A DNA stretch of 22,490 bases from a virus. Shown here one piece after another: positions 1 to 7,091 of this stretch. The position numbers were made by a program, and so were the translations under genes. Below the pieces are notes generated by a model, which was given only the letters and a program-made list of their open reading frames with translations, had not been told where the DNA came from and ran no database searches. The DNA lies in IMG/VR virus record IMGVR_UViG_3300036781_000023, positions 1 to 22,490 of that record; one strand, written 5' to 3'. The first letter of the stretch is position 1. The number at the start of each line of letters is the position of its first letter.

Positions 1-255
1 TTCATAGGCGGCCTCGGTCGCGGGCTTGGCCGACGGATCAGCGGGCCTGGGTACGGGAGTGCTGGCAAACGGGCCGACCACGACGCACAGCTCCTGGCGG
101 GTCTGCCGGTTCGACTGCTGCGCCTGGTCGGCGAGATGCACGGACCAGAGGAGGTTCGCGCCCATCCCGCAGAGACAGAACAGCACCAGGAAGAAGTAAG
201 CGCGGCCTCGTCTCGCCCTGCGCCGGCGGCTGGCTTCCGCTTCCGGCGTGCTCAT
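1..255 (-). CDS. One-helix membrane protein (3' end beyond window)
   Basis: The frame starts at ATG 255 and is still open at the left edge after 85 codons. An Arg-rich N-terminus (residues 10-18) precedes one hydrophobic helix (about 19-40), giving an N-in, C-out topology. It continues into a Gln/Arg helix (Q-A-Q-Q-S-N-R-Q-T-R-Q-E-L-C-V-V-V) and a Pro-rich segment. In a lysis cassette such a protein could be a spanin-like or holin-associated factor. The start has only a weak ribosome binding site and lies inside the previous ORF, so its start is uncertain. The codon pattern is more protein-like than the overlapping frame. Confidence 0.65.
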   Translation of the reverse strand, partial: MSTPEAEASRRRRARRGRAYFFLVLFCLCGMGANLLWSVHLADQAQQSNRQTRQELCVVVGPFASTPVPRPADPSAKPATEAAYE

Positions 256-514
256 CCGGCGTGCCCGGCGACGAGGGCGAGGACGACGGCGACGGCGCAG
301 ACGGCGAGGACGACTCCCGACCACGCTCTAGTCCCGAGGAGCCAGACAGCAGCGTGGCCCCGTGGGAGGCGGTCGCGGGCACCACCAGCGCCAGCCCGGC
401 CACGATCAGCGTACTGCTGGGGTCCTTGCTGCCAACCTGGGAGATAATCATCCACAGGCCCGTGCCGGTGAGCGCCACGTCTCGTACCAGCTGCCAGAGC
501 GTCTGCCATTTCAC
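38..514 (-). CDS. Two-helix membrane protein, holin candidate
   Basis: The frame starts at a GTG overlapping the previous stop. The first 60 residues contain two hydrophobic helices (about 5-26 and 35-58) separated by a short polar turn (Q-V-G-S-K-D-P-S-S-T), a class II holin-like topology. A Ser/Pro-rich tail follows. Homologous actinophage proteins usually end around residue 85-90. Here no stop occurs and the frame runs on to 158 residues, overlapping the next gene by 218 bases in another frame with an Arg/Pro-rich sequence that looks non-coding. The N-terminal half is solid; the C-terminus is doubtful. Confidence 0.72.
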   Translation of the reverse strand: MKWQTLWQLVRDVALTGTGLWMIISQVGSKDPSSTLIVAGLALVVPATASHGATLLSGSSGLERGRESSSPSAPSPSSSPSSPGTPDEHAGSGSQPPAQGETRPRLLLPGAVLSLRDGREPPLVRASRRPGAAVEPADPPGAVRRGRPVCQHSRTQAR

Positions 515-795
515 CGCGCCGCTTTCGTTATGTCGTGCGCCGTGCGGATGTCCTCCGCCGTGCGCTTGCCTTCAGGATGGTGTTTCGTGCACGCCCGCTC
601 GCCTGCTGCCGTGGTGCGCCGGGCGTACCGGTAGCAGCCGCTGACATGGCACTGGTGGTGCCACCAGAACAGCAGCCCGATCGCGGCCACCTGCATCACC
701 CACGGCACGATGACCGATCCGGAGCCGGACCACCACGCATACGGGCGGCCCGCCTCGTTGTCGACGCCGAGGAAGTGCAGCAGCCAGTGCGTCAT
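511..795 (-). CDS. Small membrane protein with Cys/His cluster
   Basis: A 94-residue protein starts at an ATG overlapping the hydrolase stop (ATGA). The N-terminal H-W-L-L-H-F-L-G-V-D-N is followed by one membrane helix (about 27-45), then a cytoplasmic cluster with C49, H50, C54 and later C69, H72 and H73 (C-H-x-x-x-C ... C-x-x-H-H-P). Proteins with this combination are widespread beside actinophage lysis genes. The cluster could bind zinc. The function is unknown, and a holin accessory is the usual guess. The gene overlaps the next by four bases. Confidence 0.8.
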   Translation of the reverse strand: MTHWLLHFLGVDNEAGRPYAWWSGSGSVIVPWVMQVAAIGLLFWWHHQCHVSGCYRYARRTTAAGERACTKHHPEGKRTAEDIRTAHDITKAAR

Positions 796-1289
796 CGCGC
801 CAGCAGGAGCCCCGCCAGCGAGCCGGGAGTCACGTAACCCGGCCACCGGTTGTCGTTGAAGAGATGCACGCCCGCGTCCTGGTAGCACCTATCAACCAGC
901 TGGCTGCAAATCATCCTTCCCGAGCTGGCCACGTACGCCTTGAGGCCGGGCAGCGGCAGGTGCAGCCGGTGAGCGGCCAGAGCGAAGTAATCGGCCGCGG
1001 AGTACGGCGTGCCGACGTAGCCGCGTGCTGCGGCGACGATGGCCGTGCGCTGCGCGCCGGTAAGCGGGATTTTCCCCGTCGACCACAGGCCGCCGGCGAC
1101 TTCGCCGACGGGTGCGATGCGCGCTCCGCCCGGCTCGGCCTCGAGCACCTGGCCGCCGCCGAGGTAGAGGCGCGCGTGCTCGTAGTCCTCGAAGCCGTCG
1201 CCGTTCAGCAGCTGGCCGATGCGAATCAGCTCGCCGCCCTCGCCGGCTATCTTTGTCAGCTCGAAATCGCCTGGCTCTGGATCCGTCAT
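792..1289 (-). CDS. Permuted NlpC/P60 (YiiX-like) hydrolase, lysin candidate
   Basis: The 165-residue protein starts at ATG 1289, with GAGGGGG six bases upstream. A His in E-H-A-R-L-Y-L-G-G-G (H38) comes first, then V-L-E-A-E-P-G-G-A-R, and a late Cys in R-M-I-C-S-Q-L-V-D (C128). This His-before-Cys order marks the circularly permuted papain-like fold of YiiX/YaeF proteins rather than ordinary NlpC/P60. No signal peptide is present. By position before three membrane proteins, it may be the endolysin or an accessory peptidoglycan or lipid hydrolase. The family includes amidases, peptidases and acyl hydrolases, so the substrate is not fixed. Its stop overlaps the next ATG. Confidence 0.8.
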   Translation of the reverse strand: MTDPEPGDFELTKIAGEGGELIRIGQLLNGDGFEDYEHARLYLGGGQVLEAEPGGARIAPVGEVAGGLWSTGKIPLTGAQRTAIVAAARGYVGTPYSAADYFALAAHRLHLPLPGLKAYVASSGRMICSQLVDRCYQDAGVHLFNDNRWPGYVTPGSLAGLLLAR

Positions 1290-1432
1290 GTGATTCCCCC
1301 TCGCGATGAGCATCCCGGAGCCGCCGGACGCGGCGGCCTGACGCCGGGATGGCCGGTCAGTCCAGCACCCAGTGCCATGTCGGCGCGGAGCTGAAGCTCG
1401 CCCGTCGTGACGGTGTCATCGGCCACGATCAC
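1286..1432 (-). CDS. Possible small ORF between spike and lysis genes
   Basis: A 48-residue frame from the GTG at 1432 ends in a TGA that overlaps the next ATG, the coupling pattern used throughout this operon. The N-terminal half (V-A-D-D-T-V-T-T-G-E-L-Q-L-R-A-D-M) is reasonable protein. The second half is Pro/Gly/Arg-rich and crosses a strong inverted repeat, which weakens the case. A GTG six bases further in is an alternative start, and no good ribosome binding site precedes either. It might be non-coding leader RNA. Confidence 0.35.
   Translation of the reverse strand: MIVADDTVTTGELQLRADMALGAGLTGHPGVRPPRPAAPGCSSRGGIT
1311..1351 (-). terminator. Nested stem-loop between tail and lysis modules
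   Basis: Outer arms of eight bases (1311-1318 with 1344-1351) enclose an inner six-base stem (1320-1325 with 1332-1337). In minus-strand RNA it forms an extended GC-rich hairpin starting 22 bases before the lysis hydrolase ATG. No U-run follows, so it is more likely to attenuate transcription or to influence translation than to stop transcription fully. Confidence 0.45.
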
Positions 1433-1472
1433 CCCCGTGGTGTCGCCGGGCGGTCATCGACCGGGCTCAATG

Positions 1473-3986
1473 TCAGGCCTGCCAGGACGCGCCGTCGTAG
1501 ATGAACGTGATCACCGTTGTCGCGCCGGCTGCCGTGGAAAACGACTTGCCGTTCAGCCTGAACGCCGCCCCGAGCGCCACCGTGCGGCCGCCGGTGCCGT
1601 CCTGAGTCAGGATGAGAGTCAGCTTCATGCCCGGCACCAGGAACAAGCCCGTAGTGTTCGTCCCGGCCAGCGCGGGGTTGCTGATCGTAACGTTGCCGGT
1701 GAGGGCGCCCGGCGCGAACACCTCGGCGGCGAACGGGTCCGGGGTGAAGGAGGACGTGAACGACGGGTTCTGGAACGAGCCGCTCATTCCCTGGAACTGC
1801 ACGCTGTTCTGGTAGAGGGTACTGTCGGCGGTCAGCGGCGGCATGTTCGACGAGTCGTTGAGACTGCCGGAGAAACCCAGCTGGATCCGGTTGCGCGTGT
1901 TGGTGCCGGAACTTGATACCAGGCGCAGCGCGGCACCCTGATGGTTGACGTTGGCAGCCCGGTCCCAGCAGGTGCCGATGATGATGCTGTTAGAGCAGTT
2001 GGCCTCCACCCCCGCGTAGGTGCCGTTGGGCAGGCCGCTGGTGGTGCCGCAGTTGCCGTTGGAGTCGGCCTCTATGCCGGTCAGGGTCTGCCGGGCTCCC
2101 TGCACGAGGAACCCTGCCCGCGCGTTATCCTGGGCGCCCAGCGCGCTGTAAGACCCGCCAGAGGAGTTGCTGGCCACGCTGGTCCCCGAGATGTTCCGCC
2201 ACAGGAACCCGTTGCCGTACCCGTTCGCCAGGCTGAACGTCAGGCCGCCGGTGATGTTCCCGCCGTCCCACGAGTTCGGCGGCGCGGTAACGGTCAGCAG
2301 CGTCGCGCCCGCGCCGCGCCCGGACACCAGCGCCGCGCCGCTGAACCACGCCTTGCATCCGGTCAGCCGGTTGGAGCCCCCCTGGATGATGAACCCGTCA
2401 AGGCCGCAGGCCCCGGCGTCGCAGTTCACGTACTCCGAATCCTCGTTGAGATTGAACCCGAACCCGTTACACACCCACGCCTGAACGTCGCTGGCCTGCA
2501 CTACGCCTCGCCCGGCCTGCACGAGCCCGTCTCCGGTGAAGTTCTGGATGAGCACATTCGACACCTGATGCCGGCCGTCGGTGTACTCGAATCCGCCGCT
2601 CGGAGTCCGGTTCGACAGAACGATCCCGCAGTTCCGCCAGCCGGCGCTCATCGCGGACTTGTTGCCGTCGATCCGCAAGTCGCGGACCTGCACGCAGTTG
2701 GCGTCATAGGAAGTGCCGGCAAGCTGCTGGTTCATGATCAGGTTGCCGTACTGGGAGACAGTGGGAGCCAGCTGCAGGGTTGTCGCGGCGATCCCCGCAC
2801 CGCGCAGCGTCACGTTCTGCGGGATCGTCAGCGGGCCGGTCTTATAGGTGCCTGCCGGCACGTACACGGTGCCGCCGCCGGCGTTCCCGGCTGCTGTCAG
2901 CGCTTTCTGGATCGCCGCCGTGTCGTCGGTGGTGCCGTCGCCCTTCGCGCCGAACGACTTCACGTTCAGCCAGTCGGGCCCGCGGTCGGCCGAGTACCAG
3001 AATCCGGAAGAATACCGGAAGGTAGCAGCCTGGAATGGCGCCGACAGCGTGATCGTCGCGGGGCCGCCCGCAGTGTTGAGCGTGTCTGCGCCCTGGGCGG
3101 CGACGGTGAGCGCGTGACCGCCGGACGCCGCGGTGATGATGACCGCGACCGTGGTCCCGGCGGGCGGTGCTTGCGGCAGGGTGACGGTGAGCGATCCGCC
3201 GGAGATGTCGCACGGGACGAGGTCGCCGGGTTCCGCGTTGTAGGCGGCTGTCTGCACGGCGGCGGGCATCATGGCGCCGTTGACAGGCTGGTATGACAGG
3301 CTGCCGTCTGCAGCGGAGGTGAGTACGGTTCCCGCGGCCCCGGCCGCCGCTATGCCCGTGCCGCCCTGGTCAACGGGGAGCGGCTCAGCGAGGTGGGTGG
3401 CGGCGACTTGCGGGGCCGGGAGACTGCCCGTCAGGTCGCCGCTGACGGCGCTGGTCCCGGCGGGCTGCCACGCCATTCCGCCGGCCCCGTCGGCGGTGAG
3501 GACTTCGCCGTCACTGCCCGCGGTCGACAGGCCCGTCCCGCCCTGCACGGGTGGCAGCGGCGCCGTGAGATGCGTGGCGATGACGGACGGATTCGGGTAC
3601 CGGCCGCTCAGGTCGCCGCCTGCCTGCGCGGTGGGCGCCGGCGGTTCGGCGACGGGTGCGAGCTGGGCCAGGTCTACGGTGGTGCCGAGGCTGGACGGAA
3701 GCTGGATCGTGTACATGCGGGAGGTCGTGCCGTTGATCTTTTCCGTCACCGCGTAGGAGAACCCGGTCGGGTTCAGGTTCGCGTTGTCGGTGGCCGGCAA
3801 CTGCACGCTGATCGTCCCGTTTTGCAGGAGGACAGTGGCGGGCCTGTCGAAGATCGCCTTCCCGATGTTGTCGGCGATGACGCCGCCAGGGTCGAACGTG
3901 ACCGATCCGCCGGACGCTGCGGTGCCGTCGATCGCCTCGTAGGTGGCGGTAACCGTGATGACGGTCAGGTCCGTGGGGAAGGGCAT
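1473..3986 (-). CDS. Tail spike with pectate-lyase-like beta-helix
   Basis: The 837-residue protein starts at the ATG at 3986, with GGAG nine bases upstream; the longer upstream frame is a shadow of the previous gene. Residues 1-120 are an attachment domain. Residues 124-182 and 183-240 are two 59-residue copies of a GDL(S/T)G...QGGTG unit common in phage fibres. Residues 240-335 are a beta sandwich. At 340-400, L-N-V-K-S-F-G-A-K-G-D-G-T-T-D-D-T begins a Pectate_lyase_3-type right-handed beta-helix running to about residue 720. A C-terminal beta sandwich ends in F-I-Y-D-G-A-S-W. It probably binds, and may cleave, a host surface polysaccharide. Active-site residues cannot be assigned by eye. 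Confidence 0.88.
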   Translation of the reverse strand: MPFPTDLTVITVTATYEAIDGTAASGGSVTFDPGGVIADNIGKAIFDRPATVLLQNGTISVQLPATDNANLNPTGFSYAVTEKINGTTSRMYTIQLPSSLGTTVDLAQLAPVAEPPAPTAQAGGDLSGRYPNPSVIATHLTAPLPPVQGGTGLSTAGSDGEVLTADGAGGMAWQPAGTSAVSGDLTGSLPAPQVAATHLAEPLPVDQGGTGIAAAGAAGTVLTSAADGSLSYQPVNGAMMPAAVQTAAYNAEPGDLVPCDISGGSLTVTLPQAPPAGTTVAVIITAASGGHALTVAAQGADTLNTAGGPATITLSAPFQAATFRYSSGFWYSADRGPDWLNVKSFGAKGDGTTDDTAAIQKALTAAGNAGGGTVYVPAGTYKTGPLTIPQNVTLRGAGIAATTLQLAPTVSQYGNLIMNQQLAGTSYDANCVQVRDLRIDGNKSAMSAGWRNCGIVLSNRTPSGGFEYTDGRHQVSNVLIQNFTGDGLVQAGRGVVQASDVQAWVCNGFGFNLNEDSEYVNCDAGACGLDGFIIQGGSNRLTGCKAWFSGAALVSGRGAGATLLTVTAPPNSWDGGNITGGLTFSLANGYGNGFLWRNISGTSVASNSSGGSYSALGAQDNARAGFLVQGARQTLTGIEADSNGNCGTTSGLPNGTYAGVEANCSNSIIIGTCWDRAANVNHQGAALRLVSSSGTNTRNRIQLGFSGSLNDSSNMPPLTADSTLYQNSVQFQGMSGSFQNPSFTSSFTPDPFAAEVFAPGALTGNVTISNPALAGTNTTGLFLVPGMKLTLILTQDGTGGRTVALGAAFRLNGKSFSTAAGATTVITFIYDGASWQA
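3264..3617 (-). repeat. Duplicated 59-codon unit in the tail spike
   Basis: Unit one (3617-3441) and unit two (3440 to about 3264) share G-D-L-(S/T)-G, A-T-H-L, P-L-P and V-x-Q-G-G-T-G-(L/I) in order. Fibre shafts often vary in the number of such units. Confidence 0.75.
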
Positions 3987-3999
3987 GTTTGCTTTCTCC

Positions 4000-4974
4000 T
4001 TAGTGGGGTGAGCCGACCGAGTACATGCCGGCTCCGATAGCGAACGTGGCGGCGGTCGCGAGCCCGAAGCAGCTGACGAGTCCGCTGGCATTGACCCGCA
4101 GGGCCGATGTCTCGTTGTTGCTGAACGGACTGGCAGGCAGGTTCCGCTGGAAGTCGGTGTGGGCGAAAAGCATCCGGTCTCCCGCTGGCCGGTAAGCCGC
4201 AGGCAACGGATCGGCGAGGATCTGCGTGCCGTCGTTGTTGCCGCTGGTGCCGCCGGGAGCACCCAGATGGAACTCGACGAAGACAATGCCCGGGGCGATG
4301 AACTTGTACATGAAGAAGTTCGGGGCAATCTGAGCCGTCCAGCCGTTCAGCCCGTTGCCGCCTTCATTCCAGTCGTCGTCCTGCCAGATGGTCTTCCAGT
4401 CCGCGCCGGGCGAGGATGACAGGAGCAGGTTGCCGGTGTCGGGCTGGACGAGCAGGCTTGCCCGGTCCAGGGTCGGCGTGCCCGCCGTCGAGTTCATGAC
4501 CGCCATCGGGCTGGAGATCTTCATCCGCTCGTCGACGAGGCCGGACAGCGAGCCGTTAGACGCGCTGGTCCAGTGCGCGATCGGCAGGTCCCACAGGCCG
4601 CCGCTCGTCTGCGTGACCGCCGGGACCTGCGGGAACGCTGCCGGGGTGCCCGTGATGACCGTCGGGACGATGAACGCGGCCGTGGTGGTGGCGGCCCGGT
4701 TCAGCCGCAGTACCAGGCGGTCGATCCGGTTCTGCGACGACGCCGCGGGAATCGGCGTGAAGGTCGCCGTCGACACCGGCTTGTAGAACGCGCGGACGAT
4801 CGCGCCGCCCGGCTGGATCACGATATTGCGGCCGGAGGAGTCCAGGCTCGGCGCCATCTCCGAGCCCTCGCCGCTGATGATGCCGGACCCGAACGCGGGA
4901 TGAAAGAACTCTTCCCACTGGCCGATGGTCGACATCGCGCTGACGCCCGGCAGCGGGTATGCATCGTCGCTCAT
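4000..4974 (-). CDS. Minor tail / baseplate protein
   Basis: The 324-residue protein starts at ATG, overlapping the hub stop, with AAGGA five bases upstream. The first 130 residues form a baseplate-like beta domain (G-S-G-I-I-S-G-E-G, I-V-I-Q-P-G-G-A-I-V-R-A, R-I-D-R-L-V-L-R-L-N-R) that recurs in actinophage upper baseplate and minor tail proteins. The last 130 residues form a separate beta sandwich (N-F-F-M-Y-K-F-I-A-P-G-I-V-F-V-E-F) that resembles tail fibre tip domains. It probably anchors the spike encoded next. No enzyme motif is evident. Confidence 0.8.
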   Translation of the reverse strand: MSDDAYPLPGVSAMSTIGQWEEFFHPAFGSGIISGEGSEMAPSLDSSGRNIVIQPGGAIVRAFYKPVSTATFTPIPAASSQNRIDRLVLRLNRAATTTAAFIVPTVITGTPAAFPQVPAVTQTSGGLWDLPIAHWTSASNGSLSGLVDERMKISSPMAVMNSTAGTPTLDRASLLVQPDTGNLLLSSSPGADWKTIWQDDDWNEGGNGLNGWTAQIAPNFFMYKFIAPGIVFVEFHLGAPGGTSGNNDGTQILADPLPAAYRPAGDRMLFAHTDFQRNLPASPFSNNETSALRVNASGLVSCFGLATAATFAIGAGMYSVGSPH

Positions 4975-6167
4975 GGTGTCCTTTTCTGCAGCTCGTTCAC
5001 GCGCTTCTTCACGATGGTCAGCTGGCCGGTGAGGTCATTGCTGGTGGCGGTCTGCGTGGTGGTGCCCACGTTGAACTGCAGGAGCCGCGTCCCGGCGCTC
5101 GCATCGGCCTCGATGTGGACGGAACTGATCACGTCCGTGATCGCCGTGCCGGGGCGTGTCGGGTCGACGATCGTCACGATGTCGCCGCGGCGCACCGTCG
5201 CTGGGTACTTCACCTGCGGCGTCTCCACGATCGTGCAGTCGCGGGCGTACTGCCGTGCCCCGGCGGTGAGCGCCGCCTGGCCTGCCTGCGTCAGCTGCGT
5301 GGCGTCCGACGTGCTCGAGGAGTCCACTGTCTGGCGCACGACCATCCGCCAGGATTCGGCGGAGGCGCTGTCGTCGACCTCCGCGACCACCTGCGCCTGG
5401 TTGGTGCCGGAGCCGAGCACCACGGCATGCGTGACGGTCGGCATTGACACCGTGGTGGACGCGGAAATCAGCGTCCCCGACTCGCGGGAGAACCGCATCC
5501 GGGCCGACAGGTCGCGCGGTTCGTACACGTCGAACACGAGCGAGCTTCCGGACTGCAGCACCTCGGCGCCGAGGTTGGACCCGGCCTGGCTGATCGCCTG
5601 GATGATGTCCAGCAGCCCGTTGAACCGGGCCGAGAACGACACGACGTCGCCGCGGCCCTGGTCGGTGGCGACGGTGACCGTGCGGGCCTGCGGCGCGGAC
5701 GCGTCCCCGCGGGCCGTCGCGCGCGTACTGCCGACGTTCGCGGACACATAGTGCTTGATGACTGTCTCGGCGGCGTGCGACGTCTGCACGTCCTGGTAGG
5801 TGCCGTTCAGCTGCCCCACGGCGTTCTTCGTCGGGTCCGGGTAGGCCAGCTCGTTCGCCACGATGACGAGGTCGTCGGCGCCGGTGACGGTCAGCGTCCC
5901 CGGTCCGCCGTCGTCAGCCGCCGTCCACGAGCGCGGGCCGTCGTCCTCGAGCGGGCCGGACAGCAGCTCCTGCCCCCAGCGCAGCAGGATCACGCCCCAG
6001 CCCGGACCGATCTTGGACAGCACCGGCGGGATCGCGGGCAGCGTCAGCGTCCAGCTCGACACGTCGGCGTGCCGGTGGTCCAGCGTCAGTGTCTTCCACG
6101 GCAGGTAGCCGCGCCGGTTCAGGTCCGGGTCACGCGCGATGACCTGCCACTCCTGCGAGCTCACCAT
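4971..6167 (-). CDS. Tail hub protein (ReqiPepy6 Gp37-like)
   Basis: A 398-residue protein starts at ATG overlapping the Dit stop. It begins with the W-Q-V-I-A-R-D-P-D-L-N-R pattern and carries the L-P-A-I-P-P-V-L-S-K-I-G-P-G-W-G segment. Later segments include L-T-V-T-G-A-D-D-L, F-N-G-L-L-D-I-I-Q-A-I and F-D-V-Y-E-P-R-D-L-S, with R-R-G-D-I-V-T-I-V near the end. This pattern is that of the Siphovirus ReqiPepy6 Gp37-like family, the trimeric hub or Tal N-terminal domain found after Dit in actinophages. No peptidase domain is appended, so cell-wall cleavage at entry would fall to the tape measure protein. The C-terminus is a short charged helix. Confidence 0.85.
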   Translation of the reverse strand: MVSSQEWQVIARDPDLNRRGYLPWKTLTLDHRHADVSSWTLTLPAIPPVLSKIGPGWGVILLRWGQELLSGPLEDDGPRSWTAADDGGPGTLTVTGADDLVIVANELAYPDPTKNAVGQLNGTYQDVQTSHAAETVIKHYVSANVGSTRATARGDASAPQARTVTVATDQGRGDVVSFSARFNGLLDIIQAISQAGSNLGAEVLQSGSSLVFDVYEPRDLSARMRFSRESGTLISASTTVSMPTVTHAVVLGSGTNQAQVVAEVDDSASAESWRMVVRQTVDSSSTSDATQLTQAGQAALTAGARQYARDCTIVETPQVKYPATVRRGDIVTIVDPTRPGTAITDVISSVHIEADASAGTRLLQFNVGTTTQTATSNDLTGQLTIVKKRVNELQKRTP

Positions 6168-7090
6168 GCGCCGAGGTACCTCGGCGCGAAGTCCGCCGTG
6201 ACGCTGCTGGCGGCTGTCGCGCCGGTCATCGTGATGGACAGGTTCGTATCACCCGGCGGGAGAGTCCAGAAGTCGGGGAAGTCGGCCAGGTGCGGCCACC
6301 AGTCGGTGCCCGTCTGGTCGGTTGCCGTCAGGCCGGTCGACGGGGCGAGCTCCACCGGACGGCAGTCCACGGTCACGACAGTGCCCGCGCTGATCGCCGT
6401 CGTGAACGCGTACGACTGGCTGGTGTCGCTATTGGTGACGGTCACGGTGCCGGGCCCGGTGATCGTCCACACCGGGTAGGCGTCCGTGTCGCCCGGGTTC
6501 GTGACCGTGCTCGTGCCGATGACCGCGCCGGAGCCGAGCAGCACCGGCGGCATCGGGGGTACCCCGGCCGATGACGGGGCGAGCTGCCACGTCCGGCTGA
6601 CCGTGTCACCCTCCCACGTCGGGACTGGCCCGTAGAACTGCAGGTTCGGCAGCGCCACCCATCCGGCAGCCACGTCATCGACGTCGCTCTCCGTTGGCGT
6701 CGCTCCGCCCTGGTAGAACGCGCCGATCGACCGCCGCGAGCCGTCAGGCAGCTGCACGGCGACGCGCCCCGGCACCGGCAGCCCGGTCGACGGGTCCACC
6801 GGGTGGCGCAGCGTCGCCTGCAGCGCGCGGAGCCGGGCGAGATAGGTTTCCGCGTCCGGGCCCATCACGTACAGCGGGACGCTCATCACGCGCGGCTGGA
6901 CGCGGTGCGTGCGCACCAGCGTGGAGCCGTCCCACATCTGGTCGGAGACGATCTGCGCGTCGACCGGCCCGAACCCGGTACGGCCGGTCGTCGAGATGTA
7001 CCCGCCGTCGCTGTCGGTGAGGTCGATCGTCACCCCGGCGGCCGAGGTCCACGTGATGTGCTTCGCCATCCACGGCGTGGTCACCGTCAC
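6161..7090 (-). CDS. Distal tail protein (Dit-like)
   Basis: The 309-residue protein begins at a GTG one base after the tape measure stop; a GTG at 7084 and an ATG at 7069 are possible alternatives. The N-terminal domain (I-T-W-T-S-A-A-G-V-T-I-D-L-T, T-G-F-G-P-V-D-A-Q-I-V, V-Q-P-R-V-M-S-V-P-L-Y-V) is the siphovirus tail component fold that makes a hexameric ring joining the tube to the tail tip. The C-terminal half is a galectin-like beta sandwich with TNPGDTDAYPVWTITGPG, a motif that recurs in Dit proteins. It overlaps the next gene by seven bases. Confidence 0.87.
   Translation of the reverse strand: MTVTTPWMAKHITWTSAAGVTIDLTDSDGGYISTTGRTGFGPVDAQIVSDQMWDGSTLVRTHRVQPRVMSVPLYVMGPDAETYLARLRALQATLRHPVDPSTGLPVPGRVAVQLPDGSRRSIGAFYQGGATPTESDVDDVAAGWVALPNLQFYGPVPTWEGDTVSRTWQLAPSSAGVPPMPPVLLGSGAVIGTSTVTNPGDTDAYPVWTITGPGTVTVTNSDTSQSYAFTTAISAGTVVTVDCRPVELAPSTGLTATDQTGTDWWPHLADFPDFWTLPPGDTNLSITMTGATAASSVTADFAPRYLGAW
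6168..6187 (-). promoter_or_regulatory. Perfect 20-base palindrome before the hub gene start
   Basis: The sequence GCGCCGAGGTACCTCGGCGC is its own reverse complement. In mRNA it makes an eight-base stem with a GUAC loop, ending immediately before the ATG at 6167. The same bases code for the last residues of the Dit gene. Such a hairpin could hide the hub gene start and tie its translation to ribosomes finishing Dit. Confidence 0.55.
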
Positions 7091-7091
7091 C

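Noticed and set aside
1941-3296. Plus-strand frame of 451 codons opposite the tail spike
   Set aside because: Antisense shadow of the beta-helix gene, with composition unlike a real protein.
3987-4328. N-terminal extension of the tail spike frame
   Set aside because: It overlaps the preceding baseplate gene out of frame; the ATG at 3986 has a ribosome binding site and gives a sensible N-terminus.
4573-5751. Plus-strand frame of 392 codons opposite the hub and baseplate genes
   Set aside because: Spans two opposite-strand genes and their junction and has no family features.
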